A stretch of DNA of 64,000 bases from JAJVID01 sp050247435 (GTDB lineage: Bacteria > Acidobacteriota > Blastocatellia > RBC074): assembly GCA_050247435.1 (NCBI GenBank), contig JBFWUF010000014.1, positions 62,001-126,000 of the forward strand, read 5' to 3'. Below the pieces are notes generated by a model, which saw only the letters and a list, made by a program, of their open reading frames with translations, made no database searches and was not told the DNA's origin. This document shows positions 25,846-35,025 of this stretch, one piece after another. Each line of letters opens with the position of its first letter. Positions within the stretch are counted from its first letter, which is position 1. The translations under genes and the position numbers were made by a program.

Positions 25846-26805
25846 GTGAACGGAAGAATGAGAATACTGATTAGTTACGACGGATCGGATTACGCAAACG
25901 CCGCGCTCAAGGGCCTGCCCAGGGCTGGCCTGCCGATTGAAGCTCAGGCGGTCGTGATGTCCATACCTAAATCCTCTTTTGCCGATTTTGCCGAAGATAT
26001 TGCGGACGGCGGCAAAGCTGAGAGAAACGGCAAAACGGGCGCAATGGCGTATTCAGAAAAAGAGATGGAGGAAGCGGCGGCGAGGGCTAAACAAGCAGGT
26101 GAGATGATCCGGGAAAACTTCCCGGCCTGGGAAGTGCGCGCTGATTTGGCCGTAGGTTCAACCGTGCGCGTCGTCGCGAAGAAAGCCAGCCAATGGAATC
26201 CCAATTTAATCGTGCTCGGATTGCAGGGCAATGTGGAGTCCGGTCGTCATTATTTGGGCGCCGTCTCCCGCCGGATAGCCATAGAAGCAAAATGCTCGGT
26301 TCGCGTGTCCCGCGGGGTTGACGCCGAAACGGATGAAGCGCCTCGCGTTCTGCTGTGCGTTGATGGCTCATCCTACACCGAAGCAGCCGTGAGCGCGGTC
26401 GCATCCCGCGACTGGCCGAAAGGCACGGAAGTGCGAATTCTCACGGTCGTGAATCCGTTCGACTATTCGATTCCGGAATTCGTGGACAAAGCGATGGAAC
26501 GCGCAAAATTCTTCCATCGAATCATCGCCAACGAACTGGATCGCACTCCAGCCTTCACATCATCTGTCGTCGCGGAGGGAGAACCAGTGAAAGTCATTCT
26601 GAGAATAGCCGAGGAGTGGAAACCAGACTGCATCTTCCTCGCGCCACGCAGCAGGAGCCGGTTCAGCCGTTTCCTGCCGGGCGGCGTTTCAGGATCCGTC
26701 GTAGCGCGCGCCAATTGCGCGGTTGAACTGGTACGAGCCATGAGGCCAACCGCCCATCACGATTCATTTCTGCAAGCGCCCGCCACGTCGCCGATTTACG
26801 ACTGA
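25846..26805 (+). CDS. Tandem universal stress protein (two UspA domains)
   Basis: About 319 residues with two UspA-like domains. Domain 1 (1-155) starts MRILISYDGSDYANAALKG and ends with an ATP-loop-like VLGLQGNVESGRHYLGAVS. Domain 2 (165-300) starts RVLLCVDGSSYTEAAVSAV, and its loop LAPRSRSRFSRFLPGGVS lacks the first loop glycine, so nucleotide binding there may be lost. Start choice: GAGGAG abuts the ATG at 25837 but is 9 nt from the in-frame GTG at 25846. The ATG at 25858 is a third option. Convergent with the next Usp gene, 9 bp apart. Confidence 0.88.
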   Translation: MNGRMRILISYDGSDYANAALKGLPRAGLPIEAQAVVMSIPKSSFADFAEDIADGGKAERNGKTGAMAYSEKEMEEAAARAKQAGEMIRENFPAWEVRADLAVGSTVRVVAKKASQWNPNLIVLGLQGNVESGRHYLGAVSRRIAIEAKCSVRVSRGVDAETDEAPRVLLCVDGSSYTEAAVSAVASRDWPKGTEVRILTVVNPFDYSIPEFVDKAMERAKFFHRIIANELDRTPAFTSSVVAEGEPVKVILRIAEEWKPDCIFLAPRSRSRFSRFLPGGVSGSVVARANCAVELVRAMRPTAHHDSFLQAPATSPIYD

Positions 26806-26814
26806 CGCAGTGTG

Positions 26815-27243
26815 TCAATGCTTTCGACGCGGAACGCGCACGATTTCGACTGAGCAAGGCGCGTGCAGAGCGACAGCCTGCGAAACCGAGCCGAGCAGGA
26901 AACGATCCAACCCTCGCCGCCCGTGCGAACCGACCACGATCAGATCAGCCTCCCAGGCTTCAGCCTCATCCAGAATGACCTTCTTCGGAGACCCCTCGAC
27001 GATATCGCTGATGATCTCGAAATCGTTTCCGCTTTGCCGCAACACTTCCGTCGCGCGGTCTACTGAAGCGCGCGCAAGCTTGTACGGATTCTCCGGCCCC
27101 GCTTCATGGTGAGTTGGATCGTATGACACCTCGATCACCGAAACGATCTTCACTTCCGTGCCCGGCGCCCACAATCGCCGGGCGACTTCTTCGACAGCAA
27201 TTCGGCTAAAAGACGAATCGTCAACGCCGATCAATATCTTCAT
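26815..27243 (-). CDS. Universal stress protein, UspA family
   Basis: 142 residues, single domain: MKILIGVDDSSFSRIAVEEV, and the intact ATP-binding loop VVGSHGRRGLDRFLLGSVSQ (G-2x-G-9x-G-S). This type usually binds ATP and acts in stress survival. It lies downstream of the SulP gene in the same direction, separated by a long hairpin that may act as a partial terminator. Confidence 0.93.
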   Translation of the reverse strand: MKILIGVDDSSFSRIAVEEVARRLWAPGTEVKIVSVIEVSYDPTHHEAGPENPYKLARASVDRATEVLRQSGNDFEIISDIVEGSPKKVILDEAEAWEADLIVVGSHGRRGLDRFLLGSVSQAVALHAPCSVEIVRVPRRKH

Positions 27244-27256
27244 TCTCTACCTCGTT

Positions 27257-27360
27257 GAAAAAAACGGCATGGAGTTCAGCCTTGAGGCTGCCAGGCTTCG
27301 AGCGCCTCCCGTTCGTCGTAAGCCCGGCGGCTTGAAAGCTGAACTCCACGCCGTTTTTTC
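27257..27360 (-). terminator. Long hairpin with T-tract between SulP and Usp genes
   Basis: Arms 27257-27280 and 27338-27360 pair over about 23 bp (GGAGTTCAGC/GCTGAACTCC core). Pairing extends inward with mismatches (AGCCTTGAGGCTGCCAGGCTT against AAGCCCGGCGGCTTGAAAGCT) for about 40 bp in total. Both ends carry A6-7/T6-7 runs, so the structure could terminate transcription in either direction. Confidence 0.7.
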
Positions 27361-27365
27361 GGTGT

Positions 27366-28952
27366 TTAGTCTCCGGACGCTTTGGCCAGAGCGATGCGTG
27401 TTTGAATCCGACTGTTGTTTTCGCGCTCCTGATAGCGCTGATGCAAATCTTCCCAGGGGACGGCGGCCTGTCCGTCGCGCGCGACGTGTTGTTTGCGCCA
27501 GTTCGCAATCAGGTCGAGACAGGCGTGGTCAATGTAACTGAGTTGATCAATTTCAAGGTTGACCTTCGTTCCCGCCGGGATGGACTCCAGCGCCGCCGCC
27601 AGCTTTGGCAGCCGGATGAACGTCGCGGCGCCATTGAGCGAAACCGTCGTCACATTGCTCACAGGCTCTGTGCGCAATCTCACCTCAAGGTGAGAGAACG
27701 TGTAGAACAATTTGAGCAGGGCCAGTCCCAGTCCGATCAAAACGCCGACCAGCAGGTTTGTCGCCACAATGCCGATGACCGTGGCGAAATAGATGGCCAC
27801 TTCGGCCTTGCCATAAGGTTTCAGTTCGCGCACCACCTTCGGCGATACCAGCTTGAATCCGGTGTAGACCAGAACCGCGGCCAGCGCCGTGGTCGGAATC
27901 TTCGCGAGCAGGGACGGCGCCAACATAACCAGGCCAACAATCCACACGCCATGCAGGATCGCGGATAGTCGCGTCTTCGCTCCCGCCTCGACGTTCGTCT
28001 TGCTGCGGACTATGACGCCGGTCATCGGCAGCGCGCCGACCAAACCGCAGAGAGTGTTTCCCACGCCCTGCGCGAACAGTTCCCGGTTGTATTTCGCGCG
28101 CACGCCCTGGTGCAAGCGGTCAACGGCGGAGGCGGATAGCAATGTTTCCGCGCTGGCGATAAAACACAGGGCGAGAGACGAACCGAGTAGGGAACCGTTC
28201 AGCAACTTGCCCAGCGATTCCGCCGTCGGCAGTTGCATCATGCCAAACAGATTGCCGTCAATGTTGACGTACTTGATCGGCATCTGAAAGACCGCCGCGG
28301 CGATTGTCATAAGCAAGACCGCGACGAGCGGCGCGGGAACGAACTGCAGTTTTTTCGGAACGTGGCTCCAGGCGAAAATAATCGCGATGGTGATAAGACC
28401 GACCAGCGCGGCCAGATGATGCGACGAACCGTCGAGCGGCACGATGCCTTTGTAGATCGAAGCGGGAATCGAAAGCAGGTTCTGCAGGCCCGTGCCCTTC
28501 GGGCCGTCGTCCACCAGGACGTGAAACTGGCTGGCGATGATCAACACGCCGATGCCCCCCAGCATGCCTTGAATCACTGCGGGCGAAATGGCGCGGAACC
28601 ATTGCCCCACGCGCGACACTCCCATAATCGCCTGAAGCACACCCGCAAGTAACAGGATCGGCCCGAGCATGCCGATTCCGTGCTGGTTGACGATGTCCCA
28701 GACAAGCACGGACAACCCAGCCGCCGGGCCGCTGACCTGCAACGGGCTGCCGGAAATCATGCCGACCACGATTCCGCCGATAATCCCCGTAATCAAACCC
28801 AACGCGGGAGGGACGCCGGATGCGATGGCGATTCCCATGGATAAGGGAAGCGCGACAAGAAAAACCACGATTGACGCAAGAAAATCTTTGATAAAAGTGG
28901 CGCGAAAATTTGATTCGTTATTTGATTCATTAATCGAACTTCGTCGAGTCAT
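27366..28952 (-). CDS. SulP-family anion transporter (sulfate/bicarbonate type)
   Basis: About 528 residues. The SLC26/SulP transmembrane core runs from about residue 20 to 410, with signature stretches FLVALPLSMGIAIASGVPPALGL, GSPLQVSGPAAGLSVLV, AISPAVIQGMLGGIGVLI, VDRLHQGVRAKYNRELFAQGVGN and GALPMTGVIVRSKTNVEAGA (split in the gene as read). A C-terminal STAS-like domain follows (TVSLNGAATFIRLPKLAAAL, LEIDQLSYIDHACLDLI). The start at 28952 has GAGG 6 nt upstream. The 29006 start would run through a sigma54-like promoter motif. Members transport sulfate, bicarbonate or other anions in symport with Na+ or H+. The ion is not predictable here. Confidence 0.92.
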   Translation of the reverse strand: MTRRSSINESNNESNFRATFIKDFLASIVVFLVALPLSMGIAIASGVPPALGLITGIIGGIVVGMISGSPLQVSGPAAGLSVLVWDIVNQHGIGMLGPILLLAGVLQAIMGVSRVGQWFRAISPAVIQGMLGGIGVLIIASQFHVLVDDGPKGTGLQNLLSIPASIYKGIVPLDGSSHHLAALVGLITIAIIFAWSHVPKKLQFVPAPLVAVLLMTIAAAVFQMPIKYVNIDGNLFGMMQLPTAESLGKLLNGSLLGSSLALCFIASAETLLSASAVDRLHQGVRAKYNRELFAQGVGNTLCGLVGALPMTGVIVRSKTNVEAGAKTRLSAILHGVWIVGLVMLAPSLLAKIPTTALAAVLVYTGFKLVSPKVVRELKPYGKAEVAIYFATVIGIVATNLLVGVLIGLGLALLKLFYTFSHLEVRLRTEPVSNVTTVSLNGAATFIRLPKLAAALESIPAGTKVNLEIDQLSYIDHACLDLIANWRKQHVARDGQAAVPWEDLHQRYQERENNSRIQTRIALAKASGD

Positions 28953-28982
28953 AACATCCTCAGAAAACCTCTCGGTACCCAT

Positions 28983-28998
28983 TGCTTCCAACGTGCCT
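28983..28998 (-). promoter_or_regulatory. Sigma54-like -24/-12 promoter for SulP
   Basis: Minus-strand AGGCACGTTGGAAGCA has GGCAC and GC with the GG-to-GC spacing of 10 required by sigma54. The TT of TTGCA is replaced by AA. The implied transcript start (near 28972) is 20 nt before the SulP ATG. An NtrC-type activator gene lies next door. A single imperfect match, so weak. Confidence 0.3.
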
Positions 28999-29248
28999 GG
29001 TTTCACTGATCTGGCACTAATCGAAGCCGGGCACGCTGGAAGCGATGCGTACCCAGGACAATCTTTATTGTTTCGTGACGCTGCAAAGCGACAGCTAAGA
29101 ACTCAAATGCTCCTTAAAAAACCTGTCGTAGACCCGTCTCCAACAGGAGCCACTAAAGAAATGGGCAACCTCCGTGCCGATTTTCAGAATGTTGACTGGG
29201 TTGGTTTTAGCGAGTTGGTGAGAGAGTAATCAGGAAATCAACTGTGGT

Positions 29249-29276
29249 CATCTTGCCACGGCGCCGTGGCAAGATG
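29249..29276. repeat. Perfect 28-bp palindrome
   Basis: CATCTTGCCACGGC followed immediately by its exact reverse complement, no loop. It is 25 bp after the response-regulator stop and about 300 bp before the SulP start. There is no U-tract, so it could be a protein-binding operator or enhancer, or a dispersed palindromic element. Confidence 0.9.
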
Positions 29277-29301
29277 GGACGGCAATCGGCTCTCTGCGCT
29301 T

Positions 29302-30672
29302 TCAAATTTCAATTGAATCCGTCTGGCCTCGAAATTCTTCGAGCTTACGATAGAGCGTTTTGCGATCAAGTCCGAGTAATTCAGCGGCGCGCGTTTTATT
29401 GCCGCCGGTCTTGCGCAGCATCTCGATGATGTAATCGCGCTCGACTTCGTGCAATGTCAGATCGCGCTCACTTGAGCGGGCGATGAAGGCGGCGGCGGCG
29501 CCATGATTTCTCAAGCGCTCCGGCAATTCATCAGGCGTGAGCCGCGATCCGGGCGCAAGAGTGGCCGCGCGCTCAATGGCGTTTTCCAATTCGCGCACAT
29601 TCCCCGGCCACGAATAAGAAGTCAGAATCGCCAGCGTTTCCGGCCGAACGTCGAGCGGCTGCCGGCCCAGCGATTCAGCCACCTTGTTGACGAAGTGTTC
29701 AACCAGCAACGGAATGTCGTATGGACGTTCGCGCAGCGCGGGCACGTGCAATTGAATGACGTTCAGCCGCCAGAACAAATCTTCGCGGAAACGCGCTTCG
29801 CGCACCTCTTCTTCAAGATCACGATTGGTCGCCGCCACGACGCGCACGTTGACCTGCTGTTCGGCGTTCGCCCCGACTCGGCGGATCGTGCCTTCCTGCA
29901 AAGTGCGCAGCAGTTTCGGCTGCACAGCCAAAGGCAGATCGGCGATTTCGTCAAGAAAGATCGTTCCGCCGTCGGCGGTTTCAAACAGTCCGGATCTCGG
30001 CTGTTTCGCGCCGGTGAAAGCCTGTCCAGTATGGCCGAACAATTCCGCTTCTATTAACTCCTCCGGAATCGCCGGACAATTGATCGGGACAAATTGCCCC
30101 TCGCGGCCTGATTGTTCGTGGATGGCTTGCGCCACCAGTTCTTTGCCGGTGCCCGACTCGCCCGTGATGAGCACGGTGCTGGAACCTCGCGCCGCGCGAG
30201 CGATCATTTCGAGCAATTTGCGCATCGGGCGCGAGGCGCCGATGATTCGCGTCTGCGAGGAACTTATTTCCCTGCGCATCCTCGTCTGTGCGCGCTGCAA
30301 GGCGGTGCTTTCCAAAGCTTGCGCCACGGCGGTCAACAACTCGCCCGCGTGAAATGGCTTGGTGATGTATTGATGCGCGCCCGCCTTGACCATCTCGACC
30401 GCGTGCTCGACGGAGCCGAACGCGGTGATGACGATCACCGGCGCTTCAGCGCGGGATTCACGGACGGCGAAAAGGATTTCATCGCCTTTGACGCCCGGCA
30501 TGCGAACATCAGTGATCACCAGATCAAGCATCTCGCGTTCATCCTTGATCAACTTCAAGGCTTCACGCGCGTCGGCGTGGGCGATGGCCTCATAACCGGC
30601 GTCGCCGAGAATTTCGCCCAACATCTCCCGCATATCCTGATCGTCTTCCACGATCAACACACGTTCCTTCAT
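29302..30672 (-). CDS. NtrC-family sigma54-dependent response regulator
   Basis: 456 residues. REC domain 1-120 (VLIVEDDQDMREML, phospho-Asp in LVITDVRMPG, Lys in YITKPFHAGEL). AAA+ domain about 140-375 with Walker A GESGTGKE, the sigma54 loop GQAFTGAKQ, Walker B GGTIFLDEIADLP and SYSWPGNVREL. The C-terminal Fis-type helix-turn-helix is NKTRAAELLGLDRKTLYRKLEE. The first Gly of the canonical GAFTGA loop is Gln here, which may alter sigma54 contact. The ATG at 30672 shares its A with the TGA of the kinase gene, so the pair is translationally coupled. It should activate sigma54 promoters after phosphorylation by the kinase. Confidence 0.95.
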   Translation of the reverse strand: MKERVLIVEDDQDMREMLGEILGDAGYEAIAHADAREALKLIKDEREMLDLVITDVRMPGVKGDEILFAVRESRAEAPVIVITAFGSVEHAVEMVKAGAHQYITKPFHAGELLTAVAQALESTALQRAQTRMRREISSSQTRIIGASRPMRKLLEMIARAARGSSTVLITGESGTGKELVAQAIHEQSGREGQFVPINCPAIPEELIEAELFGHTGQAFTGAKQPRSGLFETADGGTIFLDEIADLPLAVQPKLLRTLQEGTIRRVGANAEQQVNVRVVAATNRDLEEEVREARFREDLFWRLNVIQLHVPALRERPYDIPLLVEHFVNKVAESLGRQPLDVRPETLAILTSYSWPGNVRELENAIERAATLAPGSRLTPDELPERLRNHGAAAAFIARSSERDLTLHEVERDYIIEMLRKTGGNKTRAAELLGLDRKTLYRKLEEFRGQTDSIEI

Positions 30673-32201
30673 CAAACCACGCTCTCCTTTTCAGCCGGAA
30701 CCGCCTCCTCCGCGAGTTGAGGCGCGAGTTGAGGCGCGAGTTGAGGCGCGAGTTGAAGATAGACGGTGAAAGTCGCTCCGCCATCTTCGTTGTTCGCCAC
30801 TTCGATCCAACCGTTGTGCTCTTCGACAATGCGGCGGGAGACAGGCAGGCCGAGACCAACCCCGCTGCCCACATCCTTCGTCGTATAAAACGGATCGAAG
30901 AGGACGGGAAAAGCCTTCTCTTCGATCCCGATCCCGGTGTCGGCGATCCGCGCCGCGATGAAGCGTTCTCCGTCTTTCTCGATCAACCGATCTCCATAAT
31001 CTATCCGCATCCGTCCGCCATCGGGCATCGCGTGAATCGCATTCACGATGATGTTGATGAAGACCTGCCGTAAAAACTCCCTGTCTCCGCTAACCCGCGC
31101 GTCCCGTTCAGGCTCGAATTCGACGATGATTTTAGCGGGCTGCAATTTGGTTTCGAGCATCTCCAGCGTGCCGGAGATCAACTCGTTCAAATCAACCACC
31201 CCGCGTTGGATGTTGTAGGGGCGCGCCAGATGCAGCAGTTGCCGGACGATGTTCGTGATGCGCTCGACCTGCGTGAGAATGATCGTGGTGTTGCGGCGGC
31301 GGCGCTCTTTGGAATCATTCGGGTCCTGCAAAATCTGCTCGGCGCGCACTTCGATCACGTTCAATGGCGTTCCGATCTCGTGCGCGACGCCCGCCGCCAA
31401 ACGGCCCACTGAGGCCAGATTCTCGCTGTGCCGCAACTGGCGTTCTAGTTTCAACCTCTGTTCCATCTCGCGCACGGCGTTGTTCCGCTGCTCCTCCAAA
31501 TTGTCGGCCATGCGGTTGAATTCTCTTTCCAGGAGAGCGAATTCGTTGTCGTTGGCGGGCACAATCACGCGGTAACTGAGGTCTCCCCGGCCAAGCGCCC
31601 TGGCGCCCTGCAACAAGTCATCTATTGGCCGCGAGACGCTGTAACGGGTCACCAGGATTACGACAAAGATAATGATGGTAAACAACAGTAGCGTGACGAA
31701 GGCGATTTCTCGGCGAGCGCGGGCGTAATCTTCCCTGATGAACGCCATCGGCAGCGCGATCTCAAATACGCCTTCGCGGACATCCCCGACGCGGATCGGC
31801 ATCAGGATCGAGAAGACTTCCTTGTCATCAATCATGCGAATGGTTTCAACGGTCTCCCCGGTCTTCATCACCAGGTTCACCTCCAGCGGGAACTTGATCT
31901 CATCAGCCACCAACTCGTCCGAAACCATCACCACGTCGCCAGCGCCCGAAAACAAAACCACGCCGTAAACGCGTTGGTTGTCGCTCATCCGATCAATCAA
32001 TTCCTGGGCCTCCGTCTGTTTCCCCAGGCGATATAACCTTTCGAGCGCAATCTGCAAAGTGACAGCATGCGCCTGCACTTCGGTTCGCAGGGCCCGCTCC
32101 AGCACTCTCTCGCGTTGATGCAAGATAAAGTATCCGCCGACGGTCATCGCGATGCCGACGGCAATAGTTAGAATCAATATGAGCCTGGCGCTGGTCTTCA
32201 T
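30672..32201 (-). CDS. Membrane sensor histidine kinase of the NtrC-type pair
   Basis: 509 residues: membrane helix near 8-28, extracytoplasmic sensor 30-165, second helix near 168-188 (FVTLLLFTIIIFVVILVT), HAMP 190-245, HisKA with His in LAAGVAHEIGTPLNVIEV, and HATPase with IIVNAIHAMPDGG, IADTGIGIE and GVGLGLPVSRRIVEEHNG. The order and coupling to an NtrC-like regulator fit ZraS/NtrB-like metal or envelope-stress sensors. The last 25 residues are a proline-glutamine-leucine repeat (APQL x3-4) encoded by 12-bp tandem units, outside the catalytic domain. Confidence 0.94.
   Translation of the reverse strand: MKTSARLILILTIAVGIAMTVGGYFILHQRERVLERALRTEVQAHAVTLQIALERLYRLGKQTEAQELIDRMSDNQRVYGVVLFSGAGDVVMVSDELVADEIKFPLEVNLVMKTGETVETIRMIDDKEVFSILMPIRVGDVREGVFEIALPMAFIREDYARARREIAFVTLLLFTIIIFVVILVTRYSVSRPIDDLLQGARALGRGDLSYRVIVPANDNEFALLEREFNRMADNLEEQRNNAVREMEQRLKLERQLRHSENLASVGRLAAGVAHEIGTPLNVIEVRAEQILQDPNDSKERRRRNTTIILTQVERITNIVRQLLHLARPYNIQRGVVDLNELISGTLEMLETKLQPAKIIVEFEPERDARVSGDREFLRQVFINIIVNAIHAMPDGGRMRIDYGDRLIEKDGERFIAARIADTGIGIEEKAFPVLFDPFYTTKDVGSGVGLGLPVSRRIVEEHNGWIEVANNEDGGATFTVYLQLAPQLAPQLAPQLAEEAVPAEKESVV
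30711..30756. repeat. 12-bp tandem repeat in the kinase C-terminal tail
   Basis: Nearly four copies of GGCGCGAGTTGA (first copy lacks GG). Because 12 is a multiple of 3 the repeat keeps frame and adds APQL per unit to the kinase tail. Confidence 0.92.
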
Positions 32202-32576
32202 TCTTCGCTGTTCTGGTGGTCGTTATTCTTTATTCCGAGACAGCATATTTTATCTCTCCGCTTTCAATCAAATTCGTTCTCCGTGAGCAATTGCCCAGAT
32301 GGAAGAGAAGAGATCGCGTGGGACAAATGAAAAAGGGCGGAACAGACGGAAGTAGTTGGGTGATGTTCTCCCCACGCTCTTTCCGATTGTTCCGCCCTTT
32401 CCGGCTGTTCCGTGTTTTTCTTCAAGCCGCTTTCCGCGGTTATTTCATTTGAAAGCCGCTGAAAGCACGCGCCCGCGCTCGTAATTAGAATTGATGTTCC
32501 TGGCCGCCGTCCACTTGCCGCGTTCGGCTCTGGTGAACTCAACTGTTTTTGAAAACCTGCAAAAACCCGACGACAA
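32202..32576. other. Intergenic between permease 2 and the sensor kinase
   Basis: 375 bp. It contains the hairpin at 32332-32400 and should contain the promoter of the kinase-regulator operon close to 32201. No gene recognised. Confidence 0.45.
32332..32400 (-). terminator. Hairpin with T-tract downstream of permease 2
   Basis: Arms 32332-32351 (AAAGGGCGGAACAGACGGAA) and 32381-32400 pair at 18 of 20 positions. On the minus strand the stem is followed by TTTTTC, as in an intrinsic terminator. Its arm sequence shares GGAACARACGGAA with the hairpin at 57653-57752. Confidence 0.6.
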
Positions 32577-35006
32577 CTACTCGTACCTGAGCGCGACCAT
32601 CGGATCCACCTTCGCCGCGCGGCGCGCAGGCAAGTAGCAGGCGAGCAGCGCCACCAGCGTCAGCAGCGAGGCAATCAGCGTGAAGATCAGGGGGTCGGTC
32701 GCGCTCACGCCGAACAGCAGACCAGTCATCACTCGGGTCAGCGCAAACGCCCCGGCCAACCCGACCGCCACACCACTGATGGTTAGTATCACCCCTTGCC
32801 TCATGACCAGCCTGAGCACATCACTTGCGCGCGCGCCCAACGCCAGCCGGATGCCGATCTCATGCGTGCGCTGCGCCGTGGCGTAAGACATCAGCCCGTA
32901 AATGCCGATGGCGGCCAGCAGCAGCGCCAGCGCGGCGAACACCGTGAGCAACAGCATGTTGAAACGTTGCGCGGCCACCGACTCCGACAGAATCTGCTCC
33001 ATCGTCCGCACACGGAAGAGCGGCAGGTCTTTGTCCAGCTTCCAGATTTCGGCGCGCACGGCCGCGGCCATAGAGATCGGGTCGCCAGTCGTTCGCACCA
33101 CCAGGTCGCGCGGCATGGCGAAGAAGCGGCGATCCTGGAGGTGAGAGACATACATCTCCGGCTTCAAAGCCTGATCCAGGCTGCTCTGGCGCACATCACC
33201 CACCACGCCGACGACCACCATCCACGGGTTTTGACCGTCCGAAGCGCCAACTTTAAATCGTTTGCCGAGCGCTTCCTGGGTCGGCCAGAAACGCTCGGCC
33301 ATCGTCCGGTTGATGACGACTACCGCCTGGGCGTCCGCGGTATCCTGCGGCGTGAAGCTTCGCCCGCGCAGCAGCGGAATGCCAATCGCGCGGAAGTAAT
33401 CCCGGCTGATGACGCGGAAGGCGGCCTGCGGCAGGTTGGCGGCGGGCATCGGCGGCTGCCCTTCGAGCGAGAAGCTGAAGTGCAAACCTTGCGTGGTGAG
33501 AGGCAGTTGAGTAATCACACCGGCAGACTGCACGCCCGGCAGTGACTGCGCCTGCTGAAGCATCCGGTCGTAAAACTCTCGGCGCTTGACCGGATCGCCG
33601 TACTTTTCGCCCGACAATTGCATCCGCATCGTCAGCGCCTTGTCCGGCTGGAATCCCGGATCAACGCTGGTCAGGCGGTAGAAGCTTTTGATCATCAGTC
33701 CCGCGCCGGTCAGCAGCACGAGCGATAGCGCGATCTCTCCGATGACGAGCGCGCCGCGCAGACGGCCCCGGCTCTCGCCACCCGCGCCGCCTCGTCCGCC
33801 CTCTTTCAACGCCTCGGTCAGATTCGGCCTCGAAACTTGCAGGGCCGGCGCCAGGCCGAACACAACGCCGGTCAGCAACGAGACGACGGCGGTGAAGCCG
33901 AGCACGCGCCCGTCCACGACGATGTCGCGCGCCTGAGCTAGATTTTCAGGCACAAGCGTTTCCAGCAAATCAACTCCCCAGATCGCCAACAGCGCCCCGA
34001 CCGCGCCGCCTGAGAGCGCCAGCAGGATGCTTTCAGTGAGTAACTGGCGAGTCAGTCGCAGGCGGCTCGCGCCCAACGCGGCGCGGATTGTCAGCTCCTG
34101 GGCGCGTAGCGTCGCTCGCGCCAGCAACAGGTTCGTCACATTCGCGCAGGCGATCAGCAGAACGAAACCGACTACGCCCAGCAGGATCAACAGCGGCTTG
34201 CGAATGGCGCCAGCGAACTCCTCGTGCAACGGGACGAGCGCGACACCCTGGTCGGTGTTGGTCCTCGGATACTGTTGCTGCAAACGCGCCGCAATGGCGT
34301 CCATCTCGGTCTGCGCCTGCCGCCGGGTCACGCCGGGTTTGAGCCGCGCCACCACGCTCAGGTAATGATCGCCTCGGCCCGCCGCCTCATCCGGATTAAA
34401 GCCCATCGGCATCCAAAATTCCTGTTCACGTCCGGGGAACCGGAAATGCGCGGGCATCACACCGACAACCGTATACGGACGATTGTCGAGCGTCAGGTTC
34501 TGCCCAACGACGCCAGGATCGCCGCCGAAGCGCCGATGCCACAGGCCGTGACTGAGCACGATTACGCCTGGGGCCTCAAAGCGATCTTCCTGCTCATTGA
34601 AGACACGCCCCAACGCCGGAGCGACGCCGAGCAGCGGGAACAGGCTCGCCGAAACGCGCGCTCCCTCGATCCTCTCCGGCTCGCCTCGCCCGGTCAGGCT
34701 CAGGCTCGCGCCCCCGAAGGCGGCGATCTGCGTGAAGACTTGATTCTGATCGCGCCAGTCAAGAAAGTTGGCCGGCGCGACGTCGTTGTGCGGGAAGCCG
34801 AGCTTCGGCGCGGTCTCCCACACCATCACAAGATCGCCCGGATTCTGATAAGGCAGCGGCCGCAGCAGCGCCGTGTTCGCCACACTGAAGATCGCCGTGT
34901 TCGCGCCGATGCCCAGCGCCAACGTGATGATGGCAATAAGAGTGACGTTAGGTGACTTCAACAACATTCGCGCGCCGTAGCGCAGGTCTTGCCAGATTGT
35001 CTGCAT
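32577..35006 (-). CDS. ADOP-family permease 2
   Basis: 809 residues. The N-terminal signature is QDLRYGARMLLKSPNVTLIA, and the first periplasmic domain begins VAPANFLDWRDQNQVFTQIA, closest among the window's copies to permease 10. Helix blocks: LLILLGVVGFVLLIACANVT, LLTESILLALSGGAVGALLA, ALVIGEIALSLVLLTGAGLM, MLLLTVFAALALLLAAIGIY and SLLTLVALLACYLPARRAAK. It lies downstream of the DUF4097-like gene in the same direction, and the 100-bp gap is almost filled by a heptad-armed hairpin ending 20 nt before the ATG. The only ribosome-binding site is a weak GGGTG. Substrate unknown. Confidence 0.9.
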   Translation of the reverse strand: MQTIWQDLRYGARMLLKSPNVTLIAIITLALGIGANTAIFSVANTALLRPLPYQNPGDLVMVWETAPKLGFPHNDVAPANFLDWRDQNQVFTQIAAFGGASLSLTGRGEPERIEGARVSASLFPLLGVAPALGRVFNEQEDRFEAPGVIVLSHGLWHRRFGGDPGVVGQNLTLDNRPYTVVGVMPAHFRFPGREQEFWMPMGFNPDEAAGRGDHYLSVVARLKPGVTRRQAQTEMDAIAARLQQQYPRTNTDQGVALVPLHEEFAGAIRKPLLILLGVVGFVLLIACANVTNLLLARATLRAQELTIRAALGASRLRLTRQLLTESILLALSGGAVGALLAIWGVDLLETLVPENLAQARDIVVDGRVLGFTAVVSLLTGVVFGLAPALQVSRPNLTEALKEGGRGGAGGESRGRLRGALVIGEIALSLVLLTGAGLMIKSFYRLTSVDPGFQPDKALTMRMQLSGEKYGDPVKRREFYDRMLQQAQSLPGVQSAGVITQLPLTTQGLHFSFSLEGQPPMPAANLPQAAFRVISRDYFRAIGIPLLRGRSFTPQDTADAQAVVVINRTMAERFWPTQEALGKRFKVGASDGQNPWMVVVGVVGDVRQSSLDQALKPEMYVSHLQDRRFFAMPRDLVVRTTGDPISMAAAVRAEIWKLDKDLPLFRVRTMEQILSESVAAQRFNMLLLTVFAALALLLAAIGIYGLMSYATAQRTHEIGIRLALGARASDVLRLVMRQGVILTISGVAVGLAGAFALTRVMTGLLFGVSATDPLIFTLIASLLTLVALLACYLPARRAAKVDPMVALRYE

Positions 35007-35025
35007 GATTTCACCCAGGAGAAGC

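Larger units (their letters stand above)
28953..29301. other. Upstream region of SulP
   Basis: 349 bp between the response-regulator stop and the SulP start. It holds a sigma54-like motif (28984-28997) and a perfect 28-bp palindrome (29249-29276). No gene recognised. Confidence 0.5.

Noticed and set aside
28669..29229. Plus-strand frame across the SulP start region
   Set aside because: Most of it is antisense to SulP, and the part outside has no recognisable features.
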